A DNA stretch of 64,000 nt, taken from NCBI GenBank assembly GCA_029977615.1, contig JAPOKO010000001.1, positions 1 through 64,000 of the forward strand, written 5' to 3'. Positions 52,673 through 61,354 of the stretch are shown piece by piece. The position numbers and the translations under genes were made by a program. The notes under the pieces were generated by a model. It was not told where the DNA came from and searched no databases. It saw only the letters and a list, made by a program, of their open reading frames with translations. This DNA is from a bacterium. GTDB taxonomy: Bacteria > Actinomycetota > Acidimicrobiia > Acidimicrobiales > Ilumatobacteraceae. Every line of letters starts with the position of its first letter. Positions within the stretch are counted from its first letter, which is position 1.

Positions 52673-53472
52673 TCTCTCGTTAGCTCCATAGACACGGCGT
52701 TATCGCCGATATACCGAGCAACTGTCAGAAATGCAGTGTGCGCGACCATTCTGTGATCAGGTCGGACAGCCATTCCTTCAATGTGCCATGTTCGATGAAG
52801 AACTTCCATTGTTCGTGCCTCAATCCAGTAGTTACCAAAGCACTGTCGCACCTGCACTGCTTGGGTGATACTTGGCGTATACGCAACAAGTAGCCCGCCT
52901 TTTCGAAGAACTTTCTCCGCATGTGGAACTACGTTCCATGGTTCGGGCAAGTCGAGCACAACGCGATCGAAATCTTGCCCATCAATTCCTTCATAAGCGT
53001 CCCGGATCTGAACGTCATATCGTTCTAAAGCGGCTTCGCCGAGAAATGATCGAACATTTGACTGTGCCCTATTTGCAAAATCCTCTCGCAATTCGTAACC
53101 CGTGATGTGCGCGCCATAACGAAGCATGGTCATTGAAAGTGCACCACTTCCAACTCCGGTTTCAAAAACCCGCATTCCAGGACCGATATCGGCAATCATG
53201 CAAATTGGCGCGAGATCTTTCGGATAAATAACCTGCGCACCACGTGGCATTTCAAGAACGAAGTCCTCCAAAGTTGGTCGCAGGATCGAATAGCTAGAAC
53301 CTTTTGAATTCGCGATCAGTGCGCCTTCTTCAAGACCAACAATCTGTGCATGTGCGATCACTCCTGAGTGACTGTGAAATTCCCCTTTTTCAGAAAGCGT
53401 TGCAAGATAGCGACGCTTCTTACTGTCAATAATGAGAACGCGCTCACCAAACTGGAAGGTGCGGATACTCAT
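52669..53472 (-). CDS. trmI: tRNA (adenine-58-N1)-methyltransferase TrmI
   Basis: A 267-residue SAM-dependent methyltransferase. The N-terminal beta domain (about 1-70) is followed by PRGAQVIYPKDLAPICMIAD near 75, the SAM loop VFETGVGSGALSMTMLR near 101 and VVLDLPEPWNVV near 160, all typical of TrmI, which makes m1A58 in tRNA. In many actinobacteria trmI lies just upstream of arc, as it does here apart from the inserted ferredoxin. Start ATG overlaps the stop of the preceding small gene (ATGA). Confidence 0.93.
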   Translation of the reverse strand: MSIRTFQFGERVLIIDSKKRRYLATLSEKGEFHSHSGVIAHAQIVGLEEGALIANSKGSSYSILRPTLEDFVLEMPRGAQVIYPKDLAPICMIADIGPGMRVFETGVGSGALSMTMLRYGAHITGYELREDFANRAQSNVRSFLGEAALERYDVQIRDAYEGIDGQDFDRVVLDLPEPWNVVPHAEKVLRKGGLLVAYTPSITQAVQVRQCFGNYWIEARTMEVLHRTWHIEGMAVRPDHRMVAHTAFLTVARYIGDNAVSMELTRD

Positions 53473-53708
53473 AGTGATGAATCTTTTTTGCGGATGATGA
53501 CTTCTTCATCTTTGCGGAGTCGAATAGTGGTAACCGATTTTTTGCGATTATGTTTTCGCATCCATTTCAATGCACGCCAAACAACTGGAATCCACCAAAA
53601 CGATTCCCGAACAGAGGTTGTGCTCGGTTGGGTGACTTGCCGCTTATCGCCGGATTTCGAGGACACTTCGACGCTTTCTGCCACTTCTCCGCCCGAATGC
53701 GTAAGCAA
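53469..53708 (-). CDS. Small basic protein, start uncertain
   Basis: An open frame of up to 79 residues ending in an ATGA overlap with trmI. The C-terminal 45 residues (WWIPVVWRALKWMRKHNRKK, then TTIRLRKDEEVIIRKKD) look like a real short amphipathic and basic protein. The first part overlaps the preceding gene by 65 nt and is probably not translated. GTG codons at 53684 and 53666 are in frame. No family recognised. Confidence 0.5.
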   Translation of the reverse strand: MLTHSGGEVAESVEVSSKSGDKRQVTQPSTTSVRESFWWIPVVWRALKWMRKHNRKKSVTTIRLRKDEEVIIRKKDSSL

Positions 53709-53853
53709 TGATGACTACAACCCCACCCGCAACAGCCGCATAAGTTGCAATGGATGTCTTATTGCGCTCTGTGGTGCCTTGTATGTCATCTTGAAGTGCC
53801 TTGAACTTTTGCTCAAGGTCACTACGGGAGATTTTCTGTTGGGGGTTTGACAT
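53644..53853 (-). CDS. Small single-span membrane protein
   Basis: A 69-residue protein with an N-terminal polar helix (SRSDLEQKFKALQDDIQGTT), one transmembrane helix (about 36-52, TYAAVAGGVVVIIAYAFG) and a basic tail ending GRRSGRKRRSVLEIRR. Such short proteins next to holin-like DUF1469-type genes are common in actinobacteria. Function unknown. It lies 2 nt after the holin-like gene, so both are co-transcribed. Confidence 0.75.
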   Translation of the reverse strand: MSNPQQKISRSDLEQKFKALQDDIQGTTERNKTSIATYAAVAGGVVVIIAYAFGRRSGRKRRSVLEIRR

Positions 53854-53855
53854 GT

Positions 53856-54185
53856 TTAGTGATCTCCACTATTCAAGAATGGTTTACGGATTCGTGACTG
53901 TGAAAACACAATCAGCGCAATCGCAAGTGCAAGCACGATGAAATAGGGAACCCAACTAAATGCAGTGGTTCCTTCAAAAACCGTGCTTTGCAGGAGCCGG
54001 AGAATTCCTACAAGTGTGAACAACAGGCCAAGAAGAATGGAAATTCCACCGATAGCCCCCCACGCCAGCCAACGACCTGTGCCACGCAATTCACCGATGG
54101 TCTCCTGTTTTGCATACGCGCGAACGAGGTCAAAGAGCTCGACTATTGACGATCCAGAAGTGAATGAAGGCACCCATTCATTCAA
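53856..54185 (-). CDS. Holin-superfamily (DUF1469-like) membrane protein
   Basis: A 109-residue protein. An amphipathic N-terminal segment (SIVELFDLVRAYAKQETIGE) precedes two transmembrane helices (about 43-66 and 80-98). This is the layout of actinobacterial DUF1469/holin-X-like proteins, which are chromosomal and not linked to phage. Function unknown, possibly in cell-envelope biology given dacB upstream. It lies 12 nt after dacB. Confidence 0.72.
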   Translation of the reverse strand: MNEWVPSFTSGSSIVELFDLVRAYAKQETIGELRGTGRWLAWGAIGGISILLGLLFTLVGILRLLQSTVFEGTTAFSWVPYFIVLALAIALIVFSQSRIRKPFLNSGDH

Positions 54186-54197
54186 CCAGCAAGAGTG

Positions 54198-55652
54198 CTA
54201 ATTCGGTGCTAACTCACTAGCGGTTGGACTACCAGAAAACCCGCCAAGTGCATCAGATAGGGCGTTCCAAATTGGCCGATAAGTCGTTTGATTTGAGGCG
54301 TTTGCACCATTAATTATTAGCGAGAACGTCGATGCTTGATCGGCGGCATAAGGGACAAAACCAGACAGAGATTTAGCGCCAGTCAGAGTTCCAGTTTTTC
54401 CTCGAAGCTTTCCTGCACCGAGTGAATCTCCGAGAACATCGCGAAGAGTTCCAGTTTTACCAGCAATGGCCATGCCTGTTCCCACAGGACCAAATCCGCC
54501 ATCTCTGGCTAGCAATGCACTCAGCGCGCTGCACGTAAGACGGTTGCCGCGATCAAGACCCGATCCATCGACGAACGTCAGCGCATCAAGTGGAATTCCC
54601 CATTCAACAAGTTTTGCCTTCATCACCTCTAGACCCGCCTCGCGAGACCCAACGCCAGATGTTGCAAAGCCCAATTCCTTCACCAGCAACTCTGCCGTGT
54701 TGTTGTCACTGTTCGTCAACATTTCCGCGATGATGTCTCGAAGCGGTAAGGAATCAACTTTGGCAATTACAGAAAGTTCTTGCGGTGCCGTTCCAACCTT
54801 TGGAGCGCCGCTCACGGATATTCCATTGTTCTGCAACGTATTGGTGAACTCAGTCGCAGCACTTAAAGCGGGGTTGTCAAGTTTGATGGGATTACCCGTG
54901 ACTACTCCATCATTAACCATAAGTGCACCAAGCGGTCCAACTTCCGTACCTTTAATACCGAGTCCCAATGAAGGATTGAACCGCTCTGCGTCGTAGCGAG
55001 ATTCATCTCCAACAACCGAGCCACGAATTTGAGTGATGCCCTGTGCGAGCAACGTATCAAACAGATTTTCTAAACGAGTGGAATTAAACGTTGGGTATGG
55101 TTCTGTAGCTGGATAACTACCAGTAACCAAAAGTGGATCGCCACCACCGATGAGGTACGCGTCGCCTTCGATCACCCCTCCATTCACCTTTCCAACCAAT
55201 GAGGTGCTGAAAACGAACTCTGGTGTGAGCACATCAAGAGCAACCATTGCAACAACGATCTTCATGTTGCTCGCAGGAAGCAATGACAAGTCTGCATTTA
55301 CATTGCTGATGCGGTTCCCTTCAATGTCGATGACGAGACACGAATCGCTAGGAAGTCTCTTTTCCAAAGCCGACAACTGTGAGCGCAACGTTCTGAATCG
55401 AACATCGTGAGAAAGTGTTTGAGGATTACGACGGGCATTGATGATCGGCGCTGCGAGCGATCGAATTTCAACACTGCTCGTAATTGGTGTCACAGACTGC
55501 GCTATGCCATCAACAATTTTCCACGAAATACCAAGTGACAGAGCCCCTATTAGGGTTACAGAAGCCAGGAGCGAACTGACTACGCGAGCGGAGCCAACCT
55601 TAACTTTTTTGCGTGCCCTCTGAATGCTGTTTGAATCATCATGAGGAGTCAT
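54198..55652 (-). CDS. dacB: D-alanyl-D-alanine carboxypeptidase/endopeptidase (PBP4 type)
   Basis: A 484-residue S13-family penicillin-binding protein. An uncleaved or cleaved N-terminal transmembrane segment lies at about 23-45. The active-site tetrad is S128-N-M-K131, the SxN motif is in SDNNTAELLVKELG near 313, and KTGTL occurs twice near 395 and 420. It trims or cleaves peptidoglycan peptides outside the membrane. ATG 55652 overlaps the stop of the acyl-CoA synthetase gene by ATGA. Confidence 0.9.
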   Translation of the reverse strand: MTPHDDSNSIQRARKKVKVGSARVVSSLLASVTLIGALSLGISWKIVDGIAQSVTPITSSVEIRSLAAPIINARRNPQTLSHDVRFRTLRSQLSALEKRLPSDSCLVIDIEGNRISNVNADLSLLPASNMKIVVAMVALDVLTPEFVFSTSLVGKVNGGVIEGDAYLIGGGDPLLVTGSYPATEPYPTFNSTRLENLFDTLLAQGITQIRGSVVGDESRYDAERFNPSLGLGIKGTEVGPLGALMVNDGVVTGNPIKLDNPALSAATEFTNTLQNNGISVSGAPKVGTAPQELSVIAKVDSLPLRDIIAEMLTNSDNNTAELLVKELGFATSGVGSREAGLEVMKAKLVEWGIPLDALTFVDGSGLDRGNRLTCSALSALLARDGGFGPVGTGMAIAGKTGTLRDVLGDSLGAGKLRGKTGTLTGAKSLSGFVPYAADQASTFSLIINGANASNQTTYRPIWNALSDALGGFSGSPTASELAPN

Positions 55653-57808
55653 TGCGCAAATCCTCGATACTTCGCATATTCATAGAGATGAGCGAGGCTC
55701 GTTGCGGCACGTGCTCCAGTTGGATAGCAATAGGCGCCAGAATTGCGCACTGCCTTCGGACCTGCGTTTTGTGGATCTGCTACAGCGAGTTCGGTTGCGA
55801 TAAGAATGGGTTTACCGTATTTGTTGGAAACCTCGCGTGCTGTCATTGCGTAGCGCTCGTCTTGTTTTTCGTGATAGGAAACAATCCGCTCCAAACCATG
55901 ATCGGGGAAAAAGCCGCCAGATCTCATCATTTTGGCCTGATTGCTTTGGATTCCAATTCCCAAGAAGATGACAGCATCAACAGTTTCATGACCTGCAACG
56001 ATGTCCATAATTTCGGTAACCGTGTCACGCGTTTCACCGCCAGCGCAATCAATTGGGTTATTACGACTCCAACGTGGCGGCAACAGTGTTGAAAGCTGCG
56101 CCATGAGGTCGTCGGACAAATCAACAAGGTCGAGAACTCCCTCCCGAGCGATTGCGTCCGCAGTTACGACTCCCCACCCACCAACAGTGGTGAGCACAGC
56201 AACTCTCTTGCCATGTGGCAAAGGTTGCGTCGCAAAAGTTGCCGCAGTGTCAAACGCTTCCTCCACTGAAGAAACCTTTATGGCGCCAGTAGAACGAGTG
56301 GATCCAAGAAACACGCGGTCATTGCTCGCCATAGCCCCGGTGTGACTTTGTGCTGCCTTCGAACCTGCAGCTGTTGCCCCACCCTTTAAAACCACTAGCG
56401 GTTTCACCGCCGTGATGTTCTTCATCGATTGCAATAGAGCATCGCCATTGCCAACATTTTCGATATAGGTAAGAGCAACCTTGGTCTCAACGTCGCTAGC
56501 GAAGAAATCGAGAAAATCTTCCACGCTGATTTGCGTCGCGTTCCCTGCCGATATCGCACGTGCAATTCCTACACCGGATTGGCGTGAATAGTTAAGAAAG
56601 CTAGAAACAAAATTTCCGCTTTGTGAAGCAACAGAAATTCCGCCCCGCGGTGGGTATGGCGCAACAATCTGCAAACACAGTGATGCCGGCGTACTCACAA
56701 CACCTTGGCCGTTTGGACCGGCAATAAGCATTCCGAGTGAATTGGCAAGAGCAAGAAGAGATGTTTCGGCTTTCTCGCCGGCATCGCCAGATTCGCGATA
56801 CCCGGCACTGGCAATGAACGCACTAGAAATACCGAGTTGCGCACATTGCTTCAATAGTGCTTCGTTCGAACTTGCGGGTGTGCAGAAGAATGCAAGATCA
56901 ATTTCCCCTACAGGCAATTCCGACAGGTCAGAAACCGTTTGAACTCCAAGGATATTCTCGCGCTGCAAATTGGTTGCATAGATGCCTCCAGCGAATTGAT
57001 TTGCAAGAGCGTTATGCAAGGAAACAAAACCAAATTTACCTGGATGGCTAGATGCACCAATCACAACGATCGCTCGTGGGTTGAACAATGCATCAAAATG
57101 TTTGGGAGTAGGCACAAATGTGCTGACTTTTGCATCCTTTGGATGATCCTGAACGCGACCGATTCCGACTAGCGCATCAACTGCAACGAGCGATCCGTCA
57201 TTTCGTGCTATGAGCGGATTGATGTCAAGCGATTCAATTTCAGGGTGAGCGGCAACAACATCGCTCATGTTTGCCAGCACGTTGGCCAACTGCCTTCGAT
57301 TAACTGGTCGAGTTCCACGAAATGGCCCAAGTATTGATTGATGGTGTACATCATCAATCATTTGCAGTGCCTGATTTTCAGTGAGTGGAAGTGGGCGAAG
57401 CACCACATCATCAATTGCTTCAGCGAATACCCCACCGATGCCTAATGCAACCATGTAACCGAATTGAGGATCGTTAATCACGCCAACAATCAATTCCCGA
57501 TCACCTTTCACCATCTCGGCAACAAGAAAAGAAACGACGCCATCACCATCTACGGTGCGACTGAGAAGATCCTGGCAAGCTTGCTTAGCGTTTTCGGCAT
57601 TGGCAACATTGAGGCGAACAAGGCCACGTTCGGTCTTGTGAGCAATGTTGTCTCCAGAAAGCTTGATGACCACCGGGAAGCCGATTTCCTTGGCCGCCTC
57701 TACTGCCGATTCGACAGTAGAACACACACGTTCCTGAGCAAATGGCACTCCAAATGGCGATAGCAACTCTTTAGATGCAGCTTCAGAAAGAGTTGTTGAT
57801 TGTGCCAC
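55649..57808 (-). CDS. NDP-forming acyl-CoA synthetase (acetate-CoA ligase type)
   Basis: A 719-residue single-chain enzyme. The ATP-grasp domain is N-terminal (VPFAQERVCSTVESAVEAA, then GFPVVIKLSGDNIAHKTERG near 42), followed by a CoA-binding Rossmann domain (VVIGASSHPGKFG near 250) and a succinyl-CoA-ligase-like domain with the phosphohistidine in SHTGAMAS near 490. It converts an acyl-CoA and ADP to acid and ATP or the reverse. GTG 57808 is chosen over ATG 57859: it has TAATGT 7 nt upstream, and the longer frame would overlap the divergent gene. Confidence 0.87.
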   Translation of the reverse strand: MAQSTTLSEAASKELLSPFGVPFAQERVCSTVESAVEAAKEIGFPVVIKLSGDNIAHKTERGLVRLNVANAENAKQACQDLLSRTVDGDGVVSFLVAEMVKGDRELIVGVINDPQFGYMVALGIGGVFAEAIDDVVLRPLPLTENQALQMIDDVHHQSILGPFRGTRPVNRRQLANVLANMSDVVAAHPEIESLDINPLIARNDGSLVAVDALVGIGRVQDHPKDAKVSTFVPTPKHFDALFNPRAIVVIGASSHPGKFGFVSLHNALANQFAGGIYATNLQRENILGVQTVSDLSELPVGEIDLAFFCTPASSNEALLKQCAQLGISSAFIASAGYRESGDAGEKAETSLLALANSLGMLIAGPNGQGVVSTPASLCLQIVAPYPPRGGISVASQSGNFVSSFLNYSRQSGVGIARAISAGNATQISVEDFLDFFASDVETKVALTYIENVGNGDALLQSMKNITAVKPLVVLKGGATAAGSKAAQSHTGAMASNDRVFLGSTRSTGAIKVSSVEEAFDTAATFATQPLPHGKRVAVLTTVGGWGVVTADAIAREGVLDLVDLSDDLMAQLSTLLPPRWSRNNPIDCAGGETRDTVTEIMDIVAGHETVDAVIFLGIGIQSNQAKMMRSGGFFPDHGLERIVSYHEKQDERYAMTAREVSNKYGKPILIATELAVADPQNAGPKAVRNSGAYCYPTGARAATSLAHLYEYAKYRGFAQ

Positions 57809-57815
57809 AGATGAA

Positions 57816-57821
57816 ACATTA
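57816..57821 (-). promoter_or_regulatory. -10 TAATGT of NDP-forming acyl-CoA synthetase
   Basis: TAATGT lies 7 nt before GTG 57808. Confidence 0.5.
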
Positions 57822-57841
57822 GTTGACCAGTGAGTAGGTAC

Positions 57842-57847
57842 TACCCT
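57842..57847 (+). promoter_or_regulatory. -10 TACCCT of gene 57854
   Basis: TACCCT lies 6 nt before GTG 57854. Confidence 0.5.
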
Positions 57848-57853
57848 TAACGC

Positions 57854-58252
57854 GTGCACATCGTGTCGACAGTGTTCATTGATTCATTTGAGATGAGACA
57901 GGCTCCAGGTCCATCATCTCGTATTGATATCACAGGGATCTATTTCTCGCTCGCTGCCCCCTCACTCCCGCCATTCACGATTGATCCACATCTGATGGCC
58001 TTGATTTTTTGTCCCGTTGGGCGCTCTGGTAACGGAGTTTTTGAGGTGGTGTTCCGAAAAGGCATCAACGAGGATTCTGAACAGCTAGCACGCAATGTAA
58101 GCCCATTCTCTGTGGAACCAGGCAAGTTCACCTACCGACTTGTTCGAGGTGAAATTGAAATTCAAGAATTAGGTCAAATATTCGCCCATTGTCGTGTGGA
58201 TCTTGGGCCTTGGTCAGTAGTTCCGCTCACATTGCTTCCGCCGGTTGCGTAA
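57854..58252 (+). CDS. Uncharacterised protein, possibly DUF6941-like
   Basis: A 132-residue protein, beta-rich, with IDSFEMRQAPGPSSRIDITG (about 9-28), PPFTIDPHLMALIF near 39 and VFEVVFRKG near 61. The layout (F-E, then I-T-G, then P-P-F, then a long strand) recalls small immunoglobulin-like DUF6941 proteins, but I am not certain. No signal peptide. It precedes tkt by 19 nt, and tkt has its own promoter box inside that gap. Confidence 0.65.
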   Translation: MHIVSTVFIDSFEMRQAPGPSSRIDITGIYFSLAAPSLPPFTIDPHLMALIFCPVGRSGNGVFEVVFRKGINEDSEQLARNVSPFSVEPGKFTYRLVRGEIEIQELGQIFAHCRVDLGPWSVVPLTLLPPVA

Positions 58253-58259
58253 TCGGAAC

Positions 58260-58265
58260 TACAGT
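58260..58265 (+). promoter_or_regulatory. -10 TACAGT of tkt
   Basis: TACAGT lies 6 nt before GTG 58272. Confidence 0.55.
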
Positions 58266-58271
58266 CGCGCC

Positions 58272-60242
58272 GTGACTTCTTCTGCAGCGTTATCTCCCGA
58301 AATAGACGGCAAGGCAATTGCACTCATCCGTGGATTGGCAATGGATGCCCCTTTGTATGCAAAGAGCGGTCATCAAGGAACCGCAATGGCGCTTGCGCCA
58401 CTAGCGCATGTCTTATACAGCAGAGTGTTGCGCCATGCTCCTCAGAATTCTGGATGGAAAAATCGAGATCGATTCATTTTGTCCAACGGACATGCATCCA
58501 TTTTGCAATACGCCATGTTGTACCTCAATGGATACGGCTTGGAAATTGATGACATTAAAGCTTTTCGCCAATGGGATTCACAAACGCCTGGACATCCCGA
58601 AGTTGGGCACACGAATGGTGTCGAAGTAACGACGGGTCCGCTGGGTCAAGGATTTGCCAACGCCGTTGGTATGGCCATCGCCGAGAGGAATCTCCGCGAA
58701 CGCTTCGGTGCAGATCTGATGGATCATCACACTTACGTTCTTGCGGGAGATGGCTGTTTCATGGAAGGCATTAGCCATGAGTCAGCATCATTGGCTGGTC
58801 ATCTTGGCTTAGATCGTTTGATTTGCATCTTTGATGACAACGGAATCACGATCGATGGAAGCACGACGCTCACCTGCTCAGACGACGTTGCGAAACGTTT
58901 CTCTAGTTATGGATGGAACGTTATTCACGCTGGCGAAATTGGTGAGGATCTCGATGCACTGGAGAAGATGCTCAACGACGCCCGTACCCACGTTGGTCAA
59001 CCAACGTTATGCATATTGAAAACTCACATTGGTTTTCCATCTCCAGATTTCACTGATGTGCATGAAGCTCATGGCAATCCGTTCAATGCTGAACATGTTT
59101 CGAAGACTAAGGCTGTAATGGGCATACCTGACGAACCGTTTTGGGCGCCGACTGAAGTGGTTGAACAGTATCGTTCTCACGCTTTCGCTAGAGGTGCAGA
59201 TCTACTCAGCGCTTACGACACAGCTATTATTCATGCAGAAGGAAAGCATGGTTTTGAACTGTGTTGGGCGGATCCAAGTGGCGACGAGGTCGCTGCGTCA
59301 ATGCCAGATTTTGCTGCCGATTCCACACTTGCTACTCGACAAGCAATTCAGCAATGCATCGAAGCCAGTGCATCGGTGCTCCCTGGGCTTCTCATTGGTT
59401 CCGCCGATCTCACCGGCAACACCGGAGTAAAAGTTAAATCAGTAGGCGCTCAATCAAAGCATCTCCCAACTGGTCAACAGGTGTACTTCGGAATTCGCGA
59501 GCATGCCATGGGAGCGGCAATGGTAGGAATGGCACTTCATGGAGGCACCGTCCCTGTAGGCGGAACGTTCTTCGTTTTTGCCGACTACATGCGCCCAGCA
59601 ATTCGATTGGCAGCACTCAGTAAAGCACGGGTGATATTCGTCTTTACTCATGACTCGGTCGGCGTAGGCGAAGATGGGCCAACTCATCAACCCATTGAGC
59701 ATCTTGCAAGCTTGCGAGTAATCCCCGGTCTTCAAGTCATTCGTCCTGCTGACTCGAATGAAACCAAAGTTGCATGGGAATGTGCACTCACCTATCAGGG
59801 ACCGACCGCTTTAGTCCTCAGCCGACAATCACTTCCGATAACGACCAATGGTGACGCAGTTCGATTTGGTGCTGAAACAATCAGTGCAACTCCTGAACCA
59901 AATGTCATTTTGGTTGGAACCGGTAGCGAGGTTTCCGTTTGTGTAGGCGCAGCCAAGTTGCTGACCGAGTCGGGCACCAGAGTCAACGTTGTTTCTATGC
60001 CAAGTTTCGATCGTTTCGAACAGCAATCGGCGCAATATCGCACAACAGTGTTTCCTCCGAATGTTCCTGTCGTTTCAGTTGAAGCGGGAGTGACATTTGG
60101 ATGGTCGCAATACGCAGACGTCAGTGTTGGCATTGATCGCTTTGGAGCAAGTGCACCTGGTTCAATCGTGTTGAAAAAACTCGGTATATCTGCAGAAAAT
60201 GTGGCAGAGCATGCTCGTGCATTACTTGGTAAGTCTCAATAG
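58272..60242 (+). CDS. tkt: Transketolase
   Basis: A 656-residue thiamine-diphosphate enzyme of the pentose phosphate pathway. RFILSNGHASILQYAMLYL near 69, GPLGQGFANAVGMAIAE near 118, GDGCFMEGISHESASLAGH near 157 (ThDP motif), FDDNGITIDG and the C-terminal FTHDSVGVGEDGPTHQPIEH near 460 are all conserved. Length is normal. GTG 58272 is selected by the upstream TACAGT box and by the family N-terminus. tal follows after 4 nt. Confidence 0.95.
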   Translation: MTSSAALSPEIDGKAIALIRGLAMDAPLYAKSGHQGTAMALAPLAHVLYSRVLRHAPQNSGWKNRDRFILSNGHASILQYAMLYLNGYGLEIDDIKAFRQWDSQTPGHPEVGHTNGVEVTTGPLGQGFANAVGMAIAERNLRERFGADLMDHHTYVLAGDGCFMEGISHESASLAGHLGLDRLICIFDDNGITIDGSTTLTCSDDVAKRFSSYGWNVIHAGEIGEDLDALEKMLNDARTHVGQPTLCILKTHIGFPSPDFTDVHEAHGNPFNAEHVSKTKAVMGIPDEPFWAPTEVVEQYRSHAFARGADLLSAYDTAIIHAEGKHGFELCWADPSGDEVAASMPDFAADSTLATRQAIQQCIEASASVLPGLLIGSADLTGNTGVKVKSVGAQSKHLPTGQQVYFGIREHAMGAAMVGMALHGGTVPVGGTFFVFADYMRPAIRLAALSKARVIFVFTHDSVGVGEDGPTHQPIEHLASLRVIPGLQVIRPADSNETKVAWECALTYQGPTALVLSRQSLPITTNGDAVRFGAETISATPEPNVILVGTGSEVSVCVGAAKLLTESGTRVNVVSMPSFDRFEQQSAQYRTTVFPPNVPVVSVEAGVTFGWSQYADVSVGIDRFGASAPGSIVLKKLGISAENVAEHARALLGKSQ

Positions 60243-60246
60243 CCGT

Positions 60247-61347
60247 ATGAAGACAACACGACTTAATGATCTATTTAACGTTGCCGGGCAAAGCCCATGG
60301 CTTGACAACCTGAAACGCGAATACATCGTCAATGGTGAATTCGCTCGCGTATTGGCCTCTGGAATAAGAGGTCTGACATCAAATCCGACTATTTTTCAAA
60401 AGGCTATTCAGGGATCAACTCTGTATGACGAGCAGTTCCACGAATCCATCAAACATGGACTTACAACTGAAGAGACATATTGGGAGTTAGTTGTCTCGGA
60501 CATTGTTGGTGCATTAGATATTTTCCATCCGCTTTATGTTTCTTCTTCGGGACTTGATGGTTTTGTCAGCGTTGAAGTGTCACCTGAACTAGCCCAAGAT
60601 ATGGCAGGAACTATCGCTTCTGCGCAAGAATTACACAAACGCATCGCGCGACCCAATGTGATGATCAAGGTGCCAGCGACTCAGGCATGTATTCCCGCGA
60701 TTGAAGAGATCATCAGCCGTGGAATAAACGTCAATGTCACCCTCATCTTCGGACTCAATCGCTATCAAGAGGTCATGGATGCATACATACGCGGATTGCA
60801 GAAACTCAGCATCTCAAATCCAAGCAAAGTGCAAGATGTTGCTTCAGTTGCAAGTTTTTTCATTTCCCGTGTTGATTCTGAAGTTGACAAGCGACTAGAA
60901 GCACTTGGATCACAAGAAGCGCTAGATCTTCGCGGTAAAGCAGCGATTGCTCAAGCGAAGATTGCCTATGAGATGTTTGAACAAACCTTTAGCGGAGATG
61001 TTTGGCGTTCGCTTGCCAATCTCGGAGCTCAGGTGCAACGTCCCCTGTGGGCTTCTACCAGTACAAAAAACCCTAGTTACGCGGACACCATGTACGTCGA
61101 TGAGCTCATTGGGCCGCATTCTGTCAACACACTCCCCGACGCAACTATGGAGGCATTTAGCGACCATGGTTCGGTTGCAGAGACGATTACGAGCAACGTA
61201 GAGGGCGCAAGAAAAGTATTGGATGATTTACATCGTCTGGGTATCGATATGGCTGAAGTTGCAGATCAACTTGAACACGATGGAGTGCGCTCATTCCAGC
61301 AAAGCTTCAATGAGTTACTTGCAGCACTTGAAGCAAAGAAACACTAA
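60247..61347 (+). CDS. tal: Transaldolase
   Basis: A 366-residue transaldolase of the long actinobacterial/cyanobacterial type. GIRGLTSNPTIFQKAI (about 41-56), DGFVSVEVSPELAQD near 104, NVMIKVPATQACIPAIEEI near 138 (Schiff-base lysine) and WASTSTKNPSYADTMYV near 274 are conserved. It exchanges dihydroxyacetone units between sugar phosphates together with transketolase. ATG 60247 lies 4 nt after tkt. zwf, the usual next gene in many actinobacteria, is missing and a LOG gene follows. Confidence 0.94.
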   Translation: MKTTRLNDLFNVAGQSPWLDNLKREYIVNGEFARVLASGIRGLTSNPTIFQKAIQGSTLYDEQFHESIKHGLTTEETYWELVVSDIVGALDIFHPLYVSSSGLDGFVSVEVSPELAQDMAGTIASAQELHKRIARPNVMIKVPATQACIPAIEEIISRGINVNVTLIFGLNRYQEVMDAYIRGLQKLSISNPSKVQDVASVASFFISRVDSEVDKRLEALGSQEALDLRGKAAIAQAKIAYEMFEQTFSGDVWRSLANLGAQVQRPLWASTSTKNPSYADTMYVDELIGPHSVNTLPDATMEAFSDHGSVAETITSNVEGARKVLDDLHRLGIDMAEVADQLEHDGVRSFQQSFNELLAALEAKKH

Positions 61348-61354
61348 TACCCCT

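Noticed and set aside
53856-54185. Holin-like protein as a prophage remnant
   Set aside because: It is flanked by core genes, and this holin-like family is chromosomal in actinobacteria; no other phage gene is present.
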